From assembly GCA_919901745.1 (NCBI GenBank), contig CAKKPP010000003.1, forward strand, positions 211,742 through 275,741: DNA of 64,000 nt. The letters run 5' to 3'. Below, one piece after another: positions 9,145 to 18,207 of this stretch (within the stretch, counting starts at the first letter, position 1; every line of letters begins with the position of its first letter). A model generated the notes under the pieces. The model made no database searches and was not told where the DNA came from. It saw only the letters and a list, made by a program, of their open reading frames with translations. This DNA comes from Chloroflexota bacterium (GTDB lineage Bacteria > Chloroflexota > Limnocylindria > Limnocylindrales > CSP1-4). A program made the translations under genes and the position numbers.

Positions 9145-9900
9145 TTACGGATTCAGGTCCTCCACATCACCGGTCACCAGATAGACGATGTCCTCTGCGA
9201 TGTTCGTCCCTCGATCCCCGATGCGTTCGAGATAGTGGGACGCGATGATAATTCGGGTGCCGCGTTCCACGTTGGCCGGATCACGGCGCATGATTTCCAC
9301 CCCCTTGTCGAAGGTCGAGTGGTACAGGCGGTCGATCTCATCGTCTTCGACCGCCACCTCGCGCGCCTGCGCTGCATCCGAATCGACCAAAGCCCGGAGG
9401 ACCCCATGGATGAGGACGGCGGCCCGCTCGGTCATCTCCGGGAGGTGGACGTAGCCTTCGAGCGGCGGTTCAGGGGCGAGCTTCAACACCTGTTTCGCCA
9501 CCGAGGCCGCGTGGTCCCCGATTCGCTCCAGTTCGTACGTCACGTGGTCCAGCGTGAGCAGGTAGCGAAGATCGCGGGCCACGGGCTGCTGCGTGGCGAT
9601 CGCCTCGACGATGAGACGCGAGACGGCACGCTGCGCGTCGTTGATCGTGGTGTCGCCCCCGATGACTTCCATGGCCAGCGCGGAGTCATGCAACTCGAGG
9701 GATCGACCGGCCTGGCGGATGGCGCTCTCCACGAGCATGCCCATCCGAAGGACGGAGTCGCGGATCGCGCTCTCCCGGGTGTCGAGGGCATCGCGCGCCG
9801 CCTGGAGGCCGGGCCGGGCGCCCTCGATCGGTGCCTCGCCGGCGAGTTCGTCGATCTCTTCGTCCAAGGCCGTCTCCCGCGTGCGAGGGTCGTCGCTCAT
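9145..9900 (-). CDS. phoU: Phosphate signalling regulator PhoU
   Basis: Cytoplasmic regulator of 251 residues made of two PhoU repeats. Each has the family pattern of a hydrophobic helix ending in an ExxRIGDxxxN-type motif: ELERIGDHAASVA in the first, YLERIGDRGTNIAEDIVYL in the second. PhoU links the Pst transporter to the PhoR kinase, keeping the Pho regulon off when phosphate is plentiful, and binds metals through these motifs. It is the last gene of pstSCAB-phoU, 14 bases after pstB. The first 45 residues are a charged extension not seen in most PhoU proteins. Confidence 0.9.
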   Translation of the reverse strand: MSDDPRTRETALDEEIDELAGEAPIEGARPGLQAARDALDTRESAIRDSVLRMGMLVESAIRQAGRSLELHDSALAMEVIGGDTTINDAQRAVSRLIVEAIATQQPVARDLRYLLTLDHVTYELERIGDHAASVAKQVLKLAPEPPLEGYVHLPEMTERAAVLIHGVLRALVDSDAAQAREVAVEDDEIDRLYHSTFDKGVEIMRRDPANVERGTRIIIASHYLERIGDRGTNIAEDIVYLVTGDVEDLNP

Positions 9901-9914
9901 CGTGACGTCCCGAC

Positions 9915-10811
9915 TCAGCCGAACCGACCGGACACATAGTCCTCGGTCAGCTGGTTCCTGGGATTGGTGAAGATCTCCACGGTCTCACCCTCCTCCACGA
10001 CGTAGCCGGCGCGATCCTCGCCCATCGTCATGAAGATCGTCGTGTCGGATGCGCGGGCCGCCTGCTGCATATTGTGGGTGACGATGACGATCGTGTAATC
10101 CTTCTTGAGTTCCGCCATCAGCTCCTCGATCTGGAGGGTCGAGCGGGGGTCGAGGGCCGAGCACGGCTCGTCCATCAGGATGACCTCGGGATCGACCGCG
10201 ATCGTGCGCGCGATGCACAGGCGCTGCTGCTGGCCGCCGGACAGCGCCATGCCCGACTGCTGGAGTTTGTCCTTGACGTCGTCCCAGAGTGCCGCCCGCC
10301 GCAGGCTTCTCTCGACGAGCTCGTCGAGATCGCCCTTGTAGCCGTTGATCTTCGGACCGAACGCCACGTTCTCCCAGACCGTCTTGGGAAACGGATTCGG
10401 CTTCTGGAAGACCATCCCGACTCGGCGGCGGATCGCCACCGGATCCACGCCTCGGGCGAACAGATCCTGGCCGTCGAGGAGGACCGTGCCCTCGGCGCGG
10501 TAGCTCGGAACCAGGTCGTTCATCCGGTTCATCGTGCGCAGGAGCGTGGACTTGCCGCATCCGGACGGGCCGATGAGGGCGGTGATGCGTTGCCTGGCGA
10601 CCTTGATGTCCACGTTCCTGACGGCCCGGAACGAGCCGTAGAAGCACGATACGTCCTTCAGCTCGACGACGGTCCCGGTTTCGGCTGCAGGCTGCGTCGC
10701 GCCACGCTCCGACGCGGCCGAGATGCGGATGGATGGGCCCGCGCCACGTGTCGACGATTCGTGGACGGGGGCCTCCGAGAGCTGGGTGTTCAGGGAGTTC
10801 TCCTCTACCAC
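9915..10811 (-). CDS. pstB: Phosphate ABC transporter ATP-binding protein PstB
   Basis: Phosphate-import ATPase, 298 residues. It has Walker [10 protein letters not shown] (81-89), the PstB-type Q-loop region [20 protein letters not shown], signature [13 protein letters not shown] and Walker [12 protein letters not shown]. The usual length is about 250, so the first 45 residues are an unusual Ser/Ala-rich extension; a later start is possible. The GTG start overlaps the pstA stop by seven bases. It energises PstCA-mediated uptake of periplasmic phosphate delivered by PstS. Confidence 0.93.
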   Translation of the reverse strand: MVEENSLNTQLSEAPVHESSTRGAGPSIRISAASERGATQPAAETGTVVELKDVSCFYGSFRAVRNVDIKVARQRITALIGPSGCGKSTLLRTMNRMNDLVPSYRAEGTVLLDGQDLFARGVDPVAIRRRVGMVFQKPNPFPKTVWENVAFGPKINGYKGDLDELVERSLRRAALWDDVKDKLQQSGMALSGGQQQRLCIARTIAVDPEVILMDEPCSALDPRSTLQIEELMAELKKDYTIVIVTHNMQQAARASDTTIFMTMGEDRAGYVVEEGETVEIFTNPRNQLTEDYVSGRFG

Positions 10812-11707
10812 TGGATGTGCCTCGACAGGCGGGCTCGGACGACGAGGGCAAGGGCGTTGAGCGCCAACATGAGGACGAGGATGACCACGATCGCGGCGGC
10901 GGCCAGGCCGTGGAAGTCGGCCTGGGGACGCGTCGCCCAGTCGTAGACCTGGATCGGCAGGACCGTGTAGCCGCCCGAGAAGGGCTGCGGGATGAACGTC
11001 ACGAAGGTGAACGCACCGACCAGGATGAGCGGTGCCGTCTCGCCGATGGCTCGGGCCATGGCCAGGATGATCCCGGTCATGATTCCGGGAGCGGCGGCCG
11101 GTAGGACGGCCTGCCGGACCATCTGCCAGCGGCTCGCGCCCAGGGCGTAGGCGCCTTCACGCTGGGCGTCGGGCACGGCCTTGATCGCCTCGATCGAGGC
11201 GATGATGACGACGGGCAGAATGAGCAGCGTCAGCGTCAACGCGGCGGAGATGACCGTGAAGCCGAATCCGGCGATGCGCACGAAGAGAGCCAGACCCAGG
11301 ATTCCGTAGATGACCGACGGCACGCCGGACAGGTTGGAGATGTTCGTCCGCAGGATGCTGGTCAGCCGGCTCGAGCCCGTGTATTCGGCCAGGTAGACCG
11401 CCGCCGCGACGCCGGTCGGGAAGGCCATGATGCCAACCAGGATGGAGATCTCGAACGACCCGATCAGCGCCGGGAAGATGCCCGCGATTTCGACCTTGCG
11501 CGAGGGGCCACGAGTCAGGAAGCCCGTGTCGAGCCAGGGCAGGCCCTGCGAGAAGACATCCCAGAGCAGAAGAATGAGCGTCAGCAGGAGCAGGCCGATC
11601 GCCGCCAGGCAGGCACCGTAGAAGAGCGTCCCGCTCAGGCGTCGCCGCATGAGCGCCGGCTCCCATCGACCGCCCTCGACGGCTGGGGTGACGGTGGCCC
11701 GCGTCAT
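10805..11707 (-). CDS. pstA: Phosphate ABC transporter permease PstA
   Basis: Inner-membrane channel subunit, 300 residues with about six transmembrane helices. The permease motif [20 protein letters not shown] and the downstream [20 protein letters not shown] are the cytoplasmic EAA loop and following segment typical of PstA. It begins with a TGATG junction after pstC and overlaps pstB by seven bases. Confidence 0.92.
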   Translation of the reverse strand: MTRATVTPAVEGGRWEPALMRRRLSGTLFYGACLAAIGLLLLTLILLLWDVFSQGLPWLDTGFLTRGPSRKVEIAGIFPALIGSFEISILVGIMAFPTGVAAAVYLAEYTGSSRLTSILRTNISNLSGVPSVIYGILGLALFVRIAGFGFTVISAALTLTLLILPVVIIASIEAIKAVPDAQREGAYALGASRWQMVRQAVLPAAAPGIMTGIILAMARAIGETAPLILVGAFTFVTFIPQPFSGGYTVLPIQVYDWATRPQADFHGLAAAAIVVILVLMLALNALALVVRARLSRHIQW

Positions 11708-12642
11708 CAGTAGCCCGTCCGGAACCGGCGCACGACCCGGTTGCTGATGAGGTTCAGGGCGAGCGTCATCGCGAACAGGGTCGCCGCCACCGCAAAGAGC
11801 GCCTTGAACTGGATCGAGTCCTGCGGCGTATCCCCGAGGCTGATCTGGATGATGAATGCCGTCATCGACTGGACGGACTCCAGGGGGTTCAGGGTGAATT
11901 GGGGCTGTGTGCCGCCGGCAAGCACGACCGCCATGGTCTCCCCGATGGCCCGAGATGCGGCGAGGATGATGGAGGCCATGATCCCCGACAGCGCCGCCGG
12001 GAAGACCACCTTGCGGACGACCTCGAACTTCGTGGCGCCCATCGCGTAGGCCCCTTCCCGGAGACCGCGCGGCACGGCGCGCATGGCGTCCTCCGAGATC
12101 GAGGCGATGAGCGGCGTGATCAGGACGCCGACCACGATCCCTGCGGACAGTGCGGAGAACGTCCCGATGCCGTCACCGAAGATCGGCTTGAGGACGTTCG
12201 GTGTCAGGAAGTACAGCCCGAAGAAGCCGAGCACGATGGTCGGGATCCCGGCGATCGTCTCCAGGGTCGGCTTGATCACATTTCGGACCCGCGGCCCGGC
12301 GTACTCGCTCAGAAGGAATGCGCCAAGCAGACCCAGTGGGACGGCGATGATGATGGCGATTCCCGCGACGAGGAGCGTCCCCGACATCAATGCCAGGACG
12401 CCGAAGGTATACGGTTTGATCGATGCCGACCAATGCGTGCCGGTGAAGAAGTCGATCGGGCTGACCTCCAGGAAGAACTCGACGGTCTGGACGGCCAGCA
12501 CGCTGACGATCCCGACGGTCGTCACCACGCCGAGTGCAGCCGCCAGGAACAGGAGCGGTTCGATGATCCGCTCGCTCGTCGCCCTGGATCGAGTGAACGA
12601 CGTGGAGGTGCTTGGGCCGTTCATTCGCTCGTCTGGCTCCAT
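11707..12642 (-). CDS. pstC: Phosphate ABC transporter permease PstC
   Basis: The other channel subunit, about 311 residues with six predicted transmembrane helices. SEDAMRAVPRGLREGAYAMGAT is the EAA-type loop and ILAASRAIGETMAVVLAGG the conserved segment after it. The track starts at 12702, but the added residues (MRRPETRIG...) look non-coding; MEPDER at 12642 or MNGPST at 12624 are more likely, with no clear Shine-Dalgarno to decide. It lies directly downstream of pstS. Confidence 0.9.
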   Translation of the reverse strand: MEPDERMNGPSTSTSFTRSRATSERIIEPLLFLAAALGVVTTVGIVSVLAVQTVEFFLEVSPIDFFTGTHWSASIKPYTFGVLALMSGTLLVAGIAIIIAVPLGLLGAFLLSEYAGPRVRNVIKPTLETIAGIPTIVLGFFGLYFLTPNVLKPIFGDGIGTFSALSAGIVVGVLITPLIASISEDAMRAVPRGLREGAYAMGATKFEVVRKVVFPAALSGIMASIILAASRAIGETMAVVLAGGTQPQFTLNPLESVQSMTAFIIQISLGDTPQDSIQFKALFAVAATLFAMTLALNLISNRVVRRFRTGY

Positions 12643-12738
12643 GCTTGGGTCACCCAGTATGAACGGATGCGCCAACCCGATCCGAGTCTCGGGCCGGCGC
12701 ATCCGGTGGGAGTGACGAGGCGGCCGAGCCGCCCCGGG

Positions 12739-13752
12739 TCAGCCGCCGACGGCGGCCGCCCAGGCGTCCTTCTGGTCCTGCAGGAGCGCCTCAGGGAGGG
12801 CGACGTAGCCGACCTCGGCGGAGAGGGCAGTCGCGTTCTCCAGGTAGAAGTCTACGAACGCCTTGAACTCGGGTCGCGTCTTCGCCTTGGTGACGTCCGG
12901 GTAGATGAAGAGCGGGCGTGAGAGGGGCGCGTAGCTGTTGTCGTTGATCGTCGCGTCGGTCGGGGCCACGCAGCCGCCGCCCTCACCGGCGTCGATCTCG
13001 AGCGCGCTGAGCTTGTCCGTGTTCTCGACAAAGTAGGCGTAGCCGAAGAACCCGATCGCATAGGTGCTGCCGGCGACACCCGTCACCAGCGTGTTGTCGT
13101 CCTCGGACTGCGTCGCGAACTGTGTCGCGGCGTCCGTCTCGCCGTTGATCTCCTCGGTGAAGTAGTCGAAGGTGCCGGAGTCGGCGCCGGGCATGTAGCG
13201 TTCGACCTTCTCCGCCGGGAAGCCGGCACGGACCTGGCTCCACAACAGCTCCTCGGGCGAGTCTGGACCGTAGATCGTCGCGAGTTCCGCGATGCTGAGA
13301 CAGGTTGCGAAGTCATTGGCGGGGTTGACCACGACGGTCAGTCCGTCGATGGCGACCTGGAGCTGGATCCACTCGATGCCGGCGGCTGTGCAGGCGAGGC
13401 CCTCGCCTTCGTCCGCCTCCTTGATGGGGCGGGACGCGTCGTTGAGGTCCGTCTCACCCTTGCAGAACTTCTTGAATCCACCACCGGTTCCGGAGAACGC
13501 CACCGGGACCTGGACCCCGGGGTTCGCGATCTGAAAGTCCTCGGCGACGGCCTGCGTGATCGGGAAGACGGTGCTCGAACCGTCGATCGTGATCGTGCCG
13601 GAAAGGGTCGGCGCGTCCGAGACGGCCGGCGACGCACTCGCACCGCCCGTCGCCGGTGCGTTCGTCGCGTCGCCACCGCTGGTACAGGCAGCGATTGCGA
13701 ACGCCGCCACCAGGGTCAGCGTCACGAGACGCTTCGGGTTCGTGATGGACAC
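12739..13752 (-). CDS. pstS: Phosphate-binding lipoprotein PstS
   Basis: Secreted phosphate receptor, 337 residues. The signal sequence ends in lipobox FAIAAC with the lipidated Cys at 23, followed by a Thr/Ala/Gly-rich linker. The mature part begins GTITIDGSSTVFPIT, and SGTGGGFKKFCKGETDLNDASRPI holds the phosphate-contacting Ser/Gly/Asp residues of the PstS family. It is the first gene of pstSCAB-phoU. The GTG start follows a good Shine-Dalgarno GGAGGAAC. A PHO-box-like repeat lies 118 bases upstream. Confidence 0.93.
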   Translation of the reverse strand: MSITNPKRLVTLTLVAAFAIAACTSGGDATNAPATGGASASPAVSDAPTLSGTITIDGSSTVFPITQAVAEDFQIANPGVQVPVAFSGTGGGFKKFCKGETDLNDASRPIKEADEGEGLACTAAGIEWIQLQVAIDGLTVVVNPANDFATCLSIAELATIYGPDSPEELLWSQVRAGFPAEKVERYMPGADSGTFDYFTEEINGETDAATQFATQSEDDNTLVTGVAGSTYAIGFFGYAYFVENTDKLSALEIDAGEGGGCVAPTDATINDNSYAPLSRPLFIYPDVTKAKTRPEFKAFVDFYLENATALSAEVGYVALPEALLQDQKDAWAAAVGG

Positions 13753-13869
13753 TCGATGGTTCCTCCAGTATGGCCGGGCGACTCGGGCGCACGGTCGGAA
13801 TCGGACGTAGGTCCTTGTCGTGACGTTGGGTACCGTCCGATCGGGCCATCAACGGCCGATGCCGCCGTC

Positions 13870-13887
13870 GTTAACAGATGGTTAAAA
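13870..13887. promoter_or_regulatory. PHO-box-like direct repeat upstream of pstS
   Basis: GTTAACA-GATG-GTTAAAA is two 7-bp units with a 4-bp spacer (11-bp period), the geometry of PhoB/PhoP operators, and it resembles the repeat at 5996. It lies in the 230-bp divergent region between pstS (-) and the small gene before ppx (+), so it could serve both. Confidence 0.55.
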
Positions 13888-13983
13888 CGCCATCGCGGTG
13901 CCCCCCAACGGGGCAATCCAGTGGCAGACTTGCTGAGCCCGGGTCGATCTCGACCGGGAGAAATGCATCGTCGGAGGCAAGCG

Positions 13984-14427
13984 GTGGCGAAGTCCGGAAA
14001 GCAGCGCAAACGATCGGCAACGTCGGAGTCGGTCGAGGCCATCGCGGTGGCCGTCGACACCGTGCGACAACTCGAGGATCGCCTCGCAGCCGCTCGCAAG
14101 GAGCATGCCCGGCGTTTGGACAAACTCGCGTCGGCGAAGGCGGCCAAGGATCGGCAGAAGGTCGCCAAGCGACGCCGCCAGGTGGACGAGGCCATGAAGG
14201 AGGTCGCCGCGATCTCGGACCGCCTCGCCCAGCTCGCAGGTTCCGTCGCCGCCACGCCGACGATCGTTCCGCCAGACGCGACTGACGCTTCCAACGCGAC
14301 TGACGCAGCTGCAGCTTCCAAGGCGACGGCTGCCACCTCAGCCGCGACGGACGCTCCTGCGCGATCGGCGCGGCGCAGGCGGGTGTCCGGTCGAACCGCC
14401 GAGACCGCCCCCGACGAGGCCGGATGA
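13984..14427 (+). CDS. Small basic, Ala-rich coiled-coil protein next to ppx
   Basis: A 147-residue protein of unknown function. Residues 1-85 are rich in Lys/Arg/Ala/Glu and predicted helical, probably coiled coil (RQLEDRLAAARKEHARRLDKL). The rest is a low-complexity Ala/Thr/Ser tail ending in a basic patch (ARSARRRRVSGR). The GTG start at 13984 was chosen for its Shine-Dalgarno GGAGGCAAGCG; the track's start 228 bases upstream would cover the pstS promoter. The stop overlaps the ppx start (ATGA). The basic, histone-like composition and its partner suggest polyphosphate or nucleic-acid binding, similar in idea to CHAD or phasin-like proteins; this is inference. Confidence 0.62.
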   Translation: MAKSGKQRKRSATSESVEAIAVAVDTVRQLEDRLAAARKEHARRLDKLASAKAAKDRQKVAKRRRQVDEAMKEVAAISDRLAQLAGSVAATPTIVPPDATDASNATDAAAASKATAATSAATDAPARSARRRRVSGRTAETAPDEAG

Positions 14428-15398
14428 GCTCGGGTCCGCCATCGGGGGACACGGCAGCGTTTCCTGTCTCCGGGGCCGCCGTCGACCTCGGCTCGAACTC
14501 GGTCCATCTCCTCATCGCCGGAATCGGGTCTGATCAGTCCCTGGATCCCCTCGTGGACGAATCGGTCTTCCTGGGTCTCGGAGACAAGGTGGCGGCGGAC
14601 AGTCGACTGGGTGGCACCGTCCGCGCGGCAGTGGTCGACACGCTCATCGATTACGCAAGAATCGCGCGTGATCTCGGCGCGGCGTCGACCACCTTCGTCG
14701 GGACCGAACCGATCCGCCGAGCCGGGGACGCTGCGACGCTCGCTCGCGACGTCGAGGCGGCAACCGGGCTCGCGTTGCATGTCCTGAACCACGAGGAGGA
14801 GGCCTACCTCACGGTCATCGGCGTGACTTCGGGGCGCCGCATCGGCCGCGAGACGCTGATCGTGGACATCGGCGGTGGAAGCTCCGAGTTCTGCATCGTT
14901 GGTCCCACGAAGCCGCCGCATGCCGTCGGTCTCAGGCTCGGAGGCGCCAGCTTGACGGCCCGTCACGTCAGCGCCGACCCGCCGACCCGCGACGAGGTGG
15001 AGGCAATGGTCGTCGAGGCCCGCACCAGCCTTGACGCGGCCCCGGAGTCAGCGACGCTCGAGATCGTGGCGGTCGGCGGCACCGCGTCGAACCTGCTCAA
15101 GCTCGTCCCCGAGGCGATGAGCGGCATCCTGACCACCGAGACCGTCGCCGAGGCGCGGCGAATCCTGGAGCGCGAGACCGCTGCACAGGTTGCTGCGCGG
15201 TACTCGATGAAGCCGGTCCGGGCGCGCCTCCTCCCGGCTGGCGTGGCGATCATGGAGGCCCTGCTCACGCGCTACGGCGTCGAGGAGATCCGAGTCTCTG
15301 AGGCAGGGATCCGGGAAGGCGCGATCCTGGCGGTCGATCAAGCCGGGGGTGCGTGGCGGGATCTGCTTCTGGAACTCGCCCACGGCTGGCGTGCGTGA
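14424..15398 (+). CDS. ppx: Exopolyphosphatase / pppGpp phosphatase, Ppx/GppA family
   Basis: Hydrolase of the ASKHA fold, 324 residues. Motifs include the phosphate-1 loop AAVDLGSNSVHLLIA, the helix motif TEPIRRAGDA, catalytic Glu region LNHEEEAYLTVIGV and phosphate-2 loop LIVDIGGGSSEF. Length matches the short two-domain Ppx form that lacks the C-terminal HD-like domain. The substrate is probably polyphosphate, fitting the adjacent Pho genes and the polyphosphate glucokinase at 44.4 kb, though pppGpp cannot be excluded. Translationally coupled to the preceding small basic protein gene. Confidence 0.88.
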   Translation: MSSGPPSGDTAAFPVSGAAVDLGSNSVHLLIAGIGSDQSLDPLVDESVFLGLGDKVAADSRLGGTVRAAVVDTLIDYARIARDLGAASTTFVGTEPIRRAGDAATLARDVEAATGLALHVLNHEEEAYLTVIGVTSGRRIGRETLIVDIGGGSSEFCIVGPTKPPHAVGLRLGGASLTARHVSADPPTRDEVEAMVVEARTSLDAAPESATLEIVAVGGTASNLLKLVPEAMSGILTTETVAEARRILERETAAQVAARYSMKPVRARLLPAGVAIMEALLTRYGVEEIRVSEAGIREGAILAVDQAGGAWRDLLLELAHGWRA

Positions 15399-15513
15399 AC
15401 GCGAGCGCGCGTCGGTGGGCCCGGCCTGGCATGCGGTCGTGGAGGCCGCCAGCTAGGCGCGCGAAGGCCGTTCGGCACTGGCCCGGGAGCCCACCGGCGC
15501 CCAGACTCGTGAT

Positions 15514-16203
15514 GTGACCGCCTTGAACTCGTCGCTCCCGTACGGGCCTCGGATGGTCCGCCTGCTCCGACCGCTACAGCGGGCGTTCCTCGTCGTCAAC
15601 CGCTGGTTCATGGTCCCTGCACTGAAGGCCGGCCTCGGGCGCCTCATTGGCAACCCATGCACCGGCCACCTCATGGTGCTTGCGACCCATGGACGGAACA
15701 CCGGGCAGCTCCGCGAGGCGCCGCTCGGCTACGTCATCCTCGACGGGGCCGTCTACTGCGTCGCCGGCTACGGACGGACGACTCCCTGGTATCGCAACCT
15801 GTGCGCCGACCCGGCAGTGGACGTTACCCTGCCCGACCGGACGTTCCACGGCATGGCCGAGCCGGTCGAGGATCCCGCGGAGTGGCTCCGAGCCTACCGG
15901 GCCCTCGTGTCGAGCTTCGGGATGATCGGACGGGCGATCGTCGAAGATGTCTCGAAGCTGGACGATGTGACCCTGATCGAGCGGCATCGCAGCCTGCCGG
16001 TCGTCCGGATCCGGCCGAAGGACCCGAACGGCACGATCGTCTCGGGGCCATGGGATCCGGGTGGCAACGGCTGGGTGGCGGCGAACGCCGCCACGCTCTC
16101 GATCGGAGCCATGGTTTGGTACCTGTTCCGCCGCCACGAGGCCCGTCGATTGACGGGGCAGTTGCGGCGAGGCCCGCAGCGAGGGCTGCAAGAGGCACTG
16201 TAA
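15514..16203 (+). CDS. Deazaflavin (F420)-dependent nitroreductase-family protein
   Basis: A 229-residue protein of the DDN/F420-binding split-barrel family. The core GHLMVLATHGRNTGQLREAPLGY and GYGRTTPWYRNLCADPAV match the cofactor-binding segments of these proteins, which use F420 (or flavin/heme in some branches) for redox reactions. A hydrophobic stretch near the C-terminus (AATLSIGAMVWYLF) could anchor it to the membrane. The GTG start follows CAGACT by six bases, pointing to a leaderless transcript. The substrate is unknown. Confidence 0.75.
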   Translation: MTALNSSLPYGPRMVRLLRPLQRAFLVVNRWFMVPALKAGLGRLIGNPCTGHLMVLATHGRNTGQLREAPLGYVILDGAVYCVAGYGRTTPWYRNLCADPAVDVTLPDRTFHGMAEPVEDPAEWLRAYRALVSSFGMIGRAIVEDVSKLDDVTLIERHRSLPVVRIRPKDPNGTIVSGPWDPGGNGWVAANAATLSIGAMVWYLFRRHEARRLTGQLRRGPQRGLQEAL

Positions 16204-16305
16204 CAACCCACCCAAACAGCGCTCGATCGAGCTTCAGCGGGCCCACGACCACGCTGCTGACCCGCGACGTTGCAACGGGCCATCTGTTCGACGACACTCC
16301 CCAGC

Positions 16306-17274
16306 ATGGAGCCGTCCGAGGAGATTCGCCGGATCGTCGACCGCTGGCTTCGCTCGAACGCCGAGGGCGACGCCGACGCCGTCATCGGGCGGATCTCGGA
16401 GCATCCCGGCCTGCTCGCGATCGGGACCGACAGCGATGAGTGGTGGCATGGACAGGAGCGCCTGGTCTGGAAACGCCAGGTCGAGGAGTCGGGGGGTTTC
16501 CCCATCACCTGGGATGAGATCGAAGCCTGGGAGGAAGGGACGGTCGGCTGGGCCGGTGCGCGAATGACCCTGCACGTGCCCGAGAGGACGTTCGAGGCGC
16601 GCGGGACGTTCGTGCTCCGCCTCGAGCGTGGCGAGTGGAAGATCGTCCAGGCGCACTGGTCGATCCCCAGGGCGAACCTCGAGGTCCTGGGGAGGGAGTT
16701 GACCGTCAGTCTCGAGCAGCTCGAGAGCTCGATCCAGCGCGAGCAGCCAGATCTGTCGAAGACGCTCGCCGCCGACGGCACGGTGACCATCGCCTTTACG
16801 GACATCGTGGATTCGACCGTCCTCACCGCACGACTCGGTGACCACGCCTGGCTCGGGATCGTCCAGCGCCACAACGCGGTGATCGAGGGGGTCACCGCGA
16901 CGCACGGCGGCACGGTGGTCGAGACCCAGGGCGATGGATCCATGCTCGCCTTCGCGAGCGCCCGGCGGGCAGTCGCCTGCGCCCAGGCGATCCAGCACGA
17001 GATCGCCAGCACCTTCGCCGATGCCTCGCCGCCGATCCGAGTCAGGATCGGCCTTCACACGGGCGACGCGCTGCACGAGGCCGACCACTTCTTCGGCACC
17101 ACGGTGAACTACGCAGCGCGCGTCGCGAGCCATGCGCTGGGGGGCGAGGTGCTCGTCTCAAACCTGGTCCGCGAACTCGTCGCCGGCCCAGGCATCGAGT
17201 TCCTCCAGAGCCGCGATGTCGAACTGAAGGGTCTCGACGGTTTGCATCGGCTCTTCGCCGTCGACCTCAACTGA
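16306..17274 (+). CDS. SnoaL-like domain fused to class III nucleotide cyclase
   Basis: A 322-residue signalling protein. Residues 1-135 resemble a SnoaL/ketosteroid-isomerase-type fold (a helical start, then strands with VERWLR-like and FVLRLERGEWKIVQAHWS patterns). Residues 155-320 form the cyclase domain: TIAFTDIVDSTVL with the metal Asp, ETQGDGSMLAFASA, RIGLHTGDA and FFGTTVNYAARVAS. The track start lies 12 codons upstream of MEPSEE; the shorter start is preferred since GACACT lies seven bases before it. The SnoaL-like domain may sense a small molecule and control the cyclase. Gene stands alone. Confidence 0.8.
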   Translation: MEPSEEIRRIVDRWLRSNAEGDADAVIGRISEHPGLLAIGTDSDEWWHGQERLVWKRQVEESGGFPITWDEIEAWEEGTVGWAGARMTLHVPERTFEARGTFVLRLERGEWKIVQAHWSIPRANLEVLGRELTVSLEQLESSIQREQPDLSKTLAADGTVTIAFTDIVDSTVLTARLGDHAWLGIVQRHNAVIEGVTATHGGTVVETQGDGSMLAFASARRAVACAQAIQHEIASTFADASPPIRVRIGLHTGDALHEADHFFGTTVNYAARVASHALGGEVLVSNLVRELVAGPGIEFLQSRDVELKGLDGLHRLFAVDLN

Positions 17275-17635
17275 CTCGGATCCCGCCCCCGTGACTCCCC
17301 GTCAACATCGAGGGCGTCAGGGGGAGCGGCCAGCCGGTCGCGTCCTCCTTGAGACATGGCACGGGCGTGCCCCGGCGCAGGTCGTTGACTCAGGGACACA
17401 GAATCTCGTCGAGACGGGGATCGGACGCGCCAGCCTGGTGTCGTCACGGGCCACAGCCCGTCGGTGCTGACTGGCAGTCACGGCCGGCCGCGATAGGCCG
17501 TGCCGCGACACGGGGCCATCAGGCACCCAGTAGCGCCGAAGCCCGGCGGGGCCGTGGTGGCTCACGGCCTATGGGCGAGGGCGCCCGTCGGGTGCGGCAA
17601 CTTCGGAGCGCTCTACCTGCTTCCCCATCCGTCGA
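17275..17635. other. Intergenic stretch, no gene recognised
   Basis: About 360 bases between the cyclase and the suf promoter. ORFs in the track here change frame and show no family features. The long track version of the Rrf2 gene would start inside this stretch, but its N-terminal residues look non-coding. Confidence 0.5.
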
Positions 17636-17691
17636 TTGACGCCTCGCGAGTTCGCCGCGTAGACTTAATCCCGACGAAATCACTCGGGATT
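17636..17691 (+). promoter_or_regulatory. suf promoter and 25-bp palindromic operator (copy 1)
   Basis: A -35 TTGACG and -10 TAGACT are 18 bp apart (17636-17665). Directly downstream lies the inverted repeat AATCCCGA-N9-TCGGGATT (17667-17691), covering the transcription start. Extended to 30 bp (TAATCCCGAC...GATTGAGG) it matches the site before sufU at 27 of 30 positions. Shape and sequence resemble IscR type-1 sites, so the Rrf2 protein encoded next is the likely repressor. Confidence 0.7.
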
Positions 17692-17703
17692 GAGGACCGT
17701 TCG

Positions 17704-18207
17704 CTGAGCCATCGACCACAGTTCCACGGCAGCGGCGCCATCGCCTTCTCCACGAAGGGCGAGTACGGCGTGCGCCTCATGGTCCAGCTCGGGCGTCACT
17801 TCGGGACCGGGCCGGCCAGCCTGGCCGAGATCGCCACCGACGAGGACCTGCCGCGGGCCTATCTCGAGCAGCTCGTCGTCAGCCTCCGCGAGGCGGGCCT
17901 CGTGGCCAGCACCCGCGGCGCACATGGCGGCTACGAGCTGACCCGTCACCCGCGCGAGATCCGGATGGGCCAGGTCCTCCGCGCCCTGGAGGGCCCGATC
18001 GTCCCGATGATCTGCGCCAGCGACGATCCCGAACACGCGACGATCTGCGATCGGACCGCCTCGTGCACGGTGAACGTGCTCTGGGTCCGGGTTCGCGACG
18101 CGATCACCGGCGCGCTCGATGGGCTGACCCTCGCCGATCTCGTCCCCGCGCTGTTCACCCCCATCGAAGCCATCACCCCCAAGCAGGGAGCGCTGACCCA
18201 CTCGTGA
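17704..18207 (+). CDS. Rrf2-family Fe-S cluster regulator (SufR/IscR-like)
   Basis: Winged-helix regulator, 167 residues from the start chosen. The N-terminal HTH carries the family pattern STKGEYGVRLMVQL, then LAEIATDEDLPRAYLEQLVVSLREAGLV and RGAHGGYEL. Three cysteines (C-x10-C-x5-C, in ICASDDPEH...CDRTASC) match the position of IscR cluster ligands. No ATG, GTG or TTG lies in frame between the promoter and the HTH; a CTG at 17704 has GAGG eight bases before it and is the likely start. The stop overlaps sufC as GTGA, so it heads the sufCS operon and probably represses it when clusters are plentiful. Confidence 0.82.
   Translation: MSHRPQFHGSGAIAFSTKGEYGVRLMVQLGRHFGTGPASLAEIATDEDLPRAYLEQLVVSLREAGLVASTRGAHGGYELTRHPREIRMGQVLRALEGPIVPMICASDDPEHATICDRTASCTVNVLWVRVRDAITGALDGLTLADLVPALFTPIEAITPKQGALTHS

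Noticed and set aside
17500-17703. N-terminal extension of the Rrf2 ORF as given in the track
   Set aside because: It would contain the promoter and operator, and its residues are unlike any Rrf2 protein.
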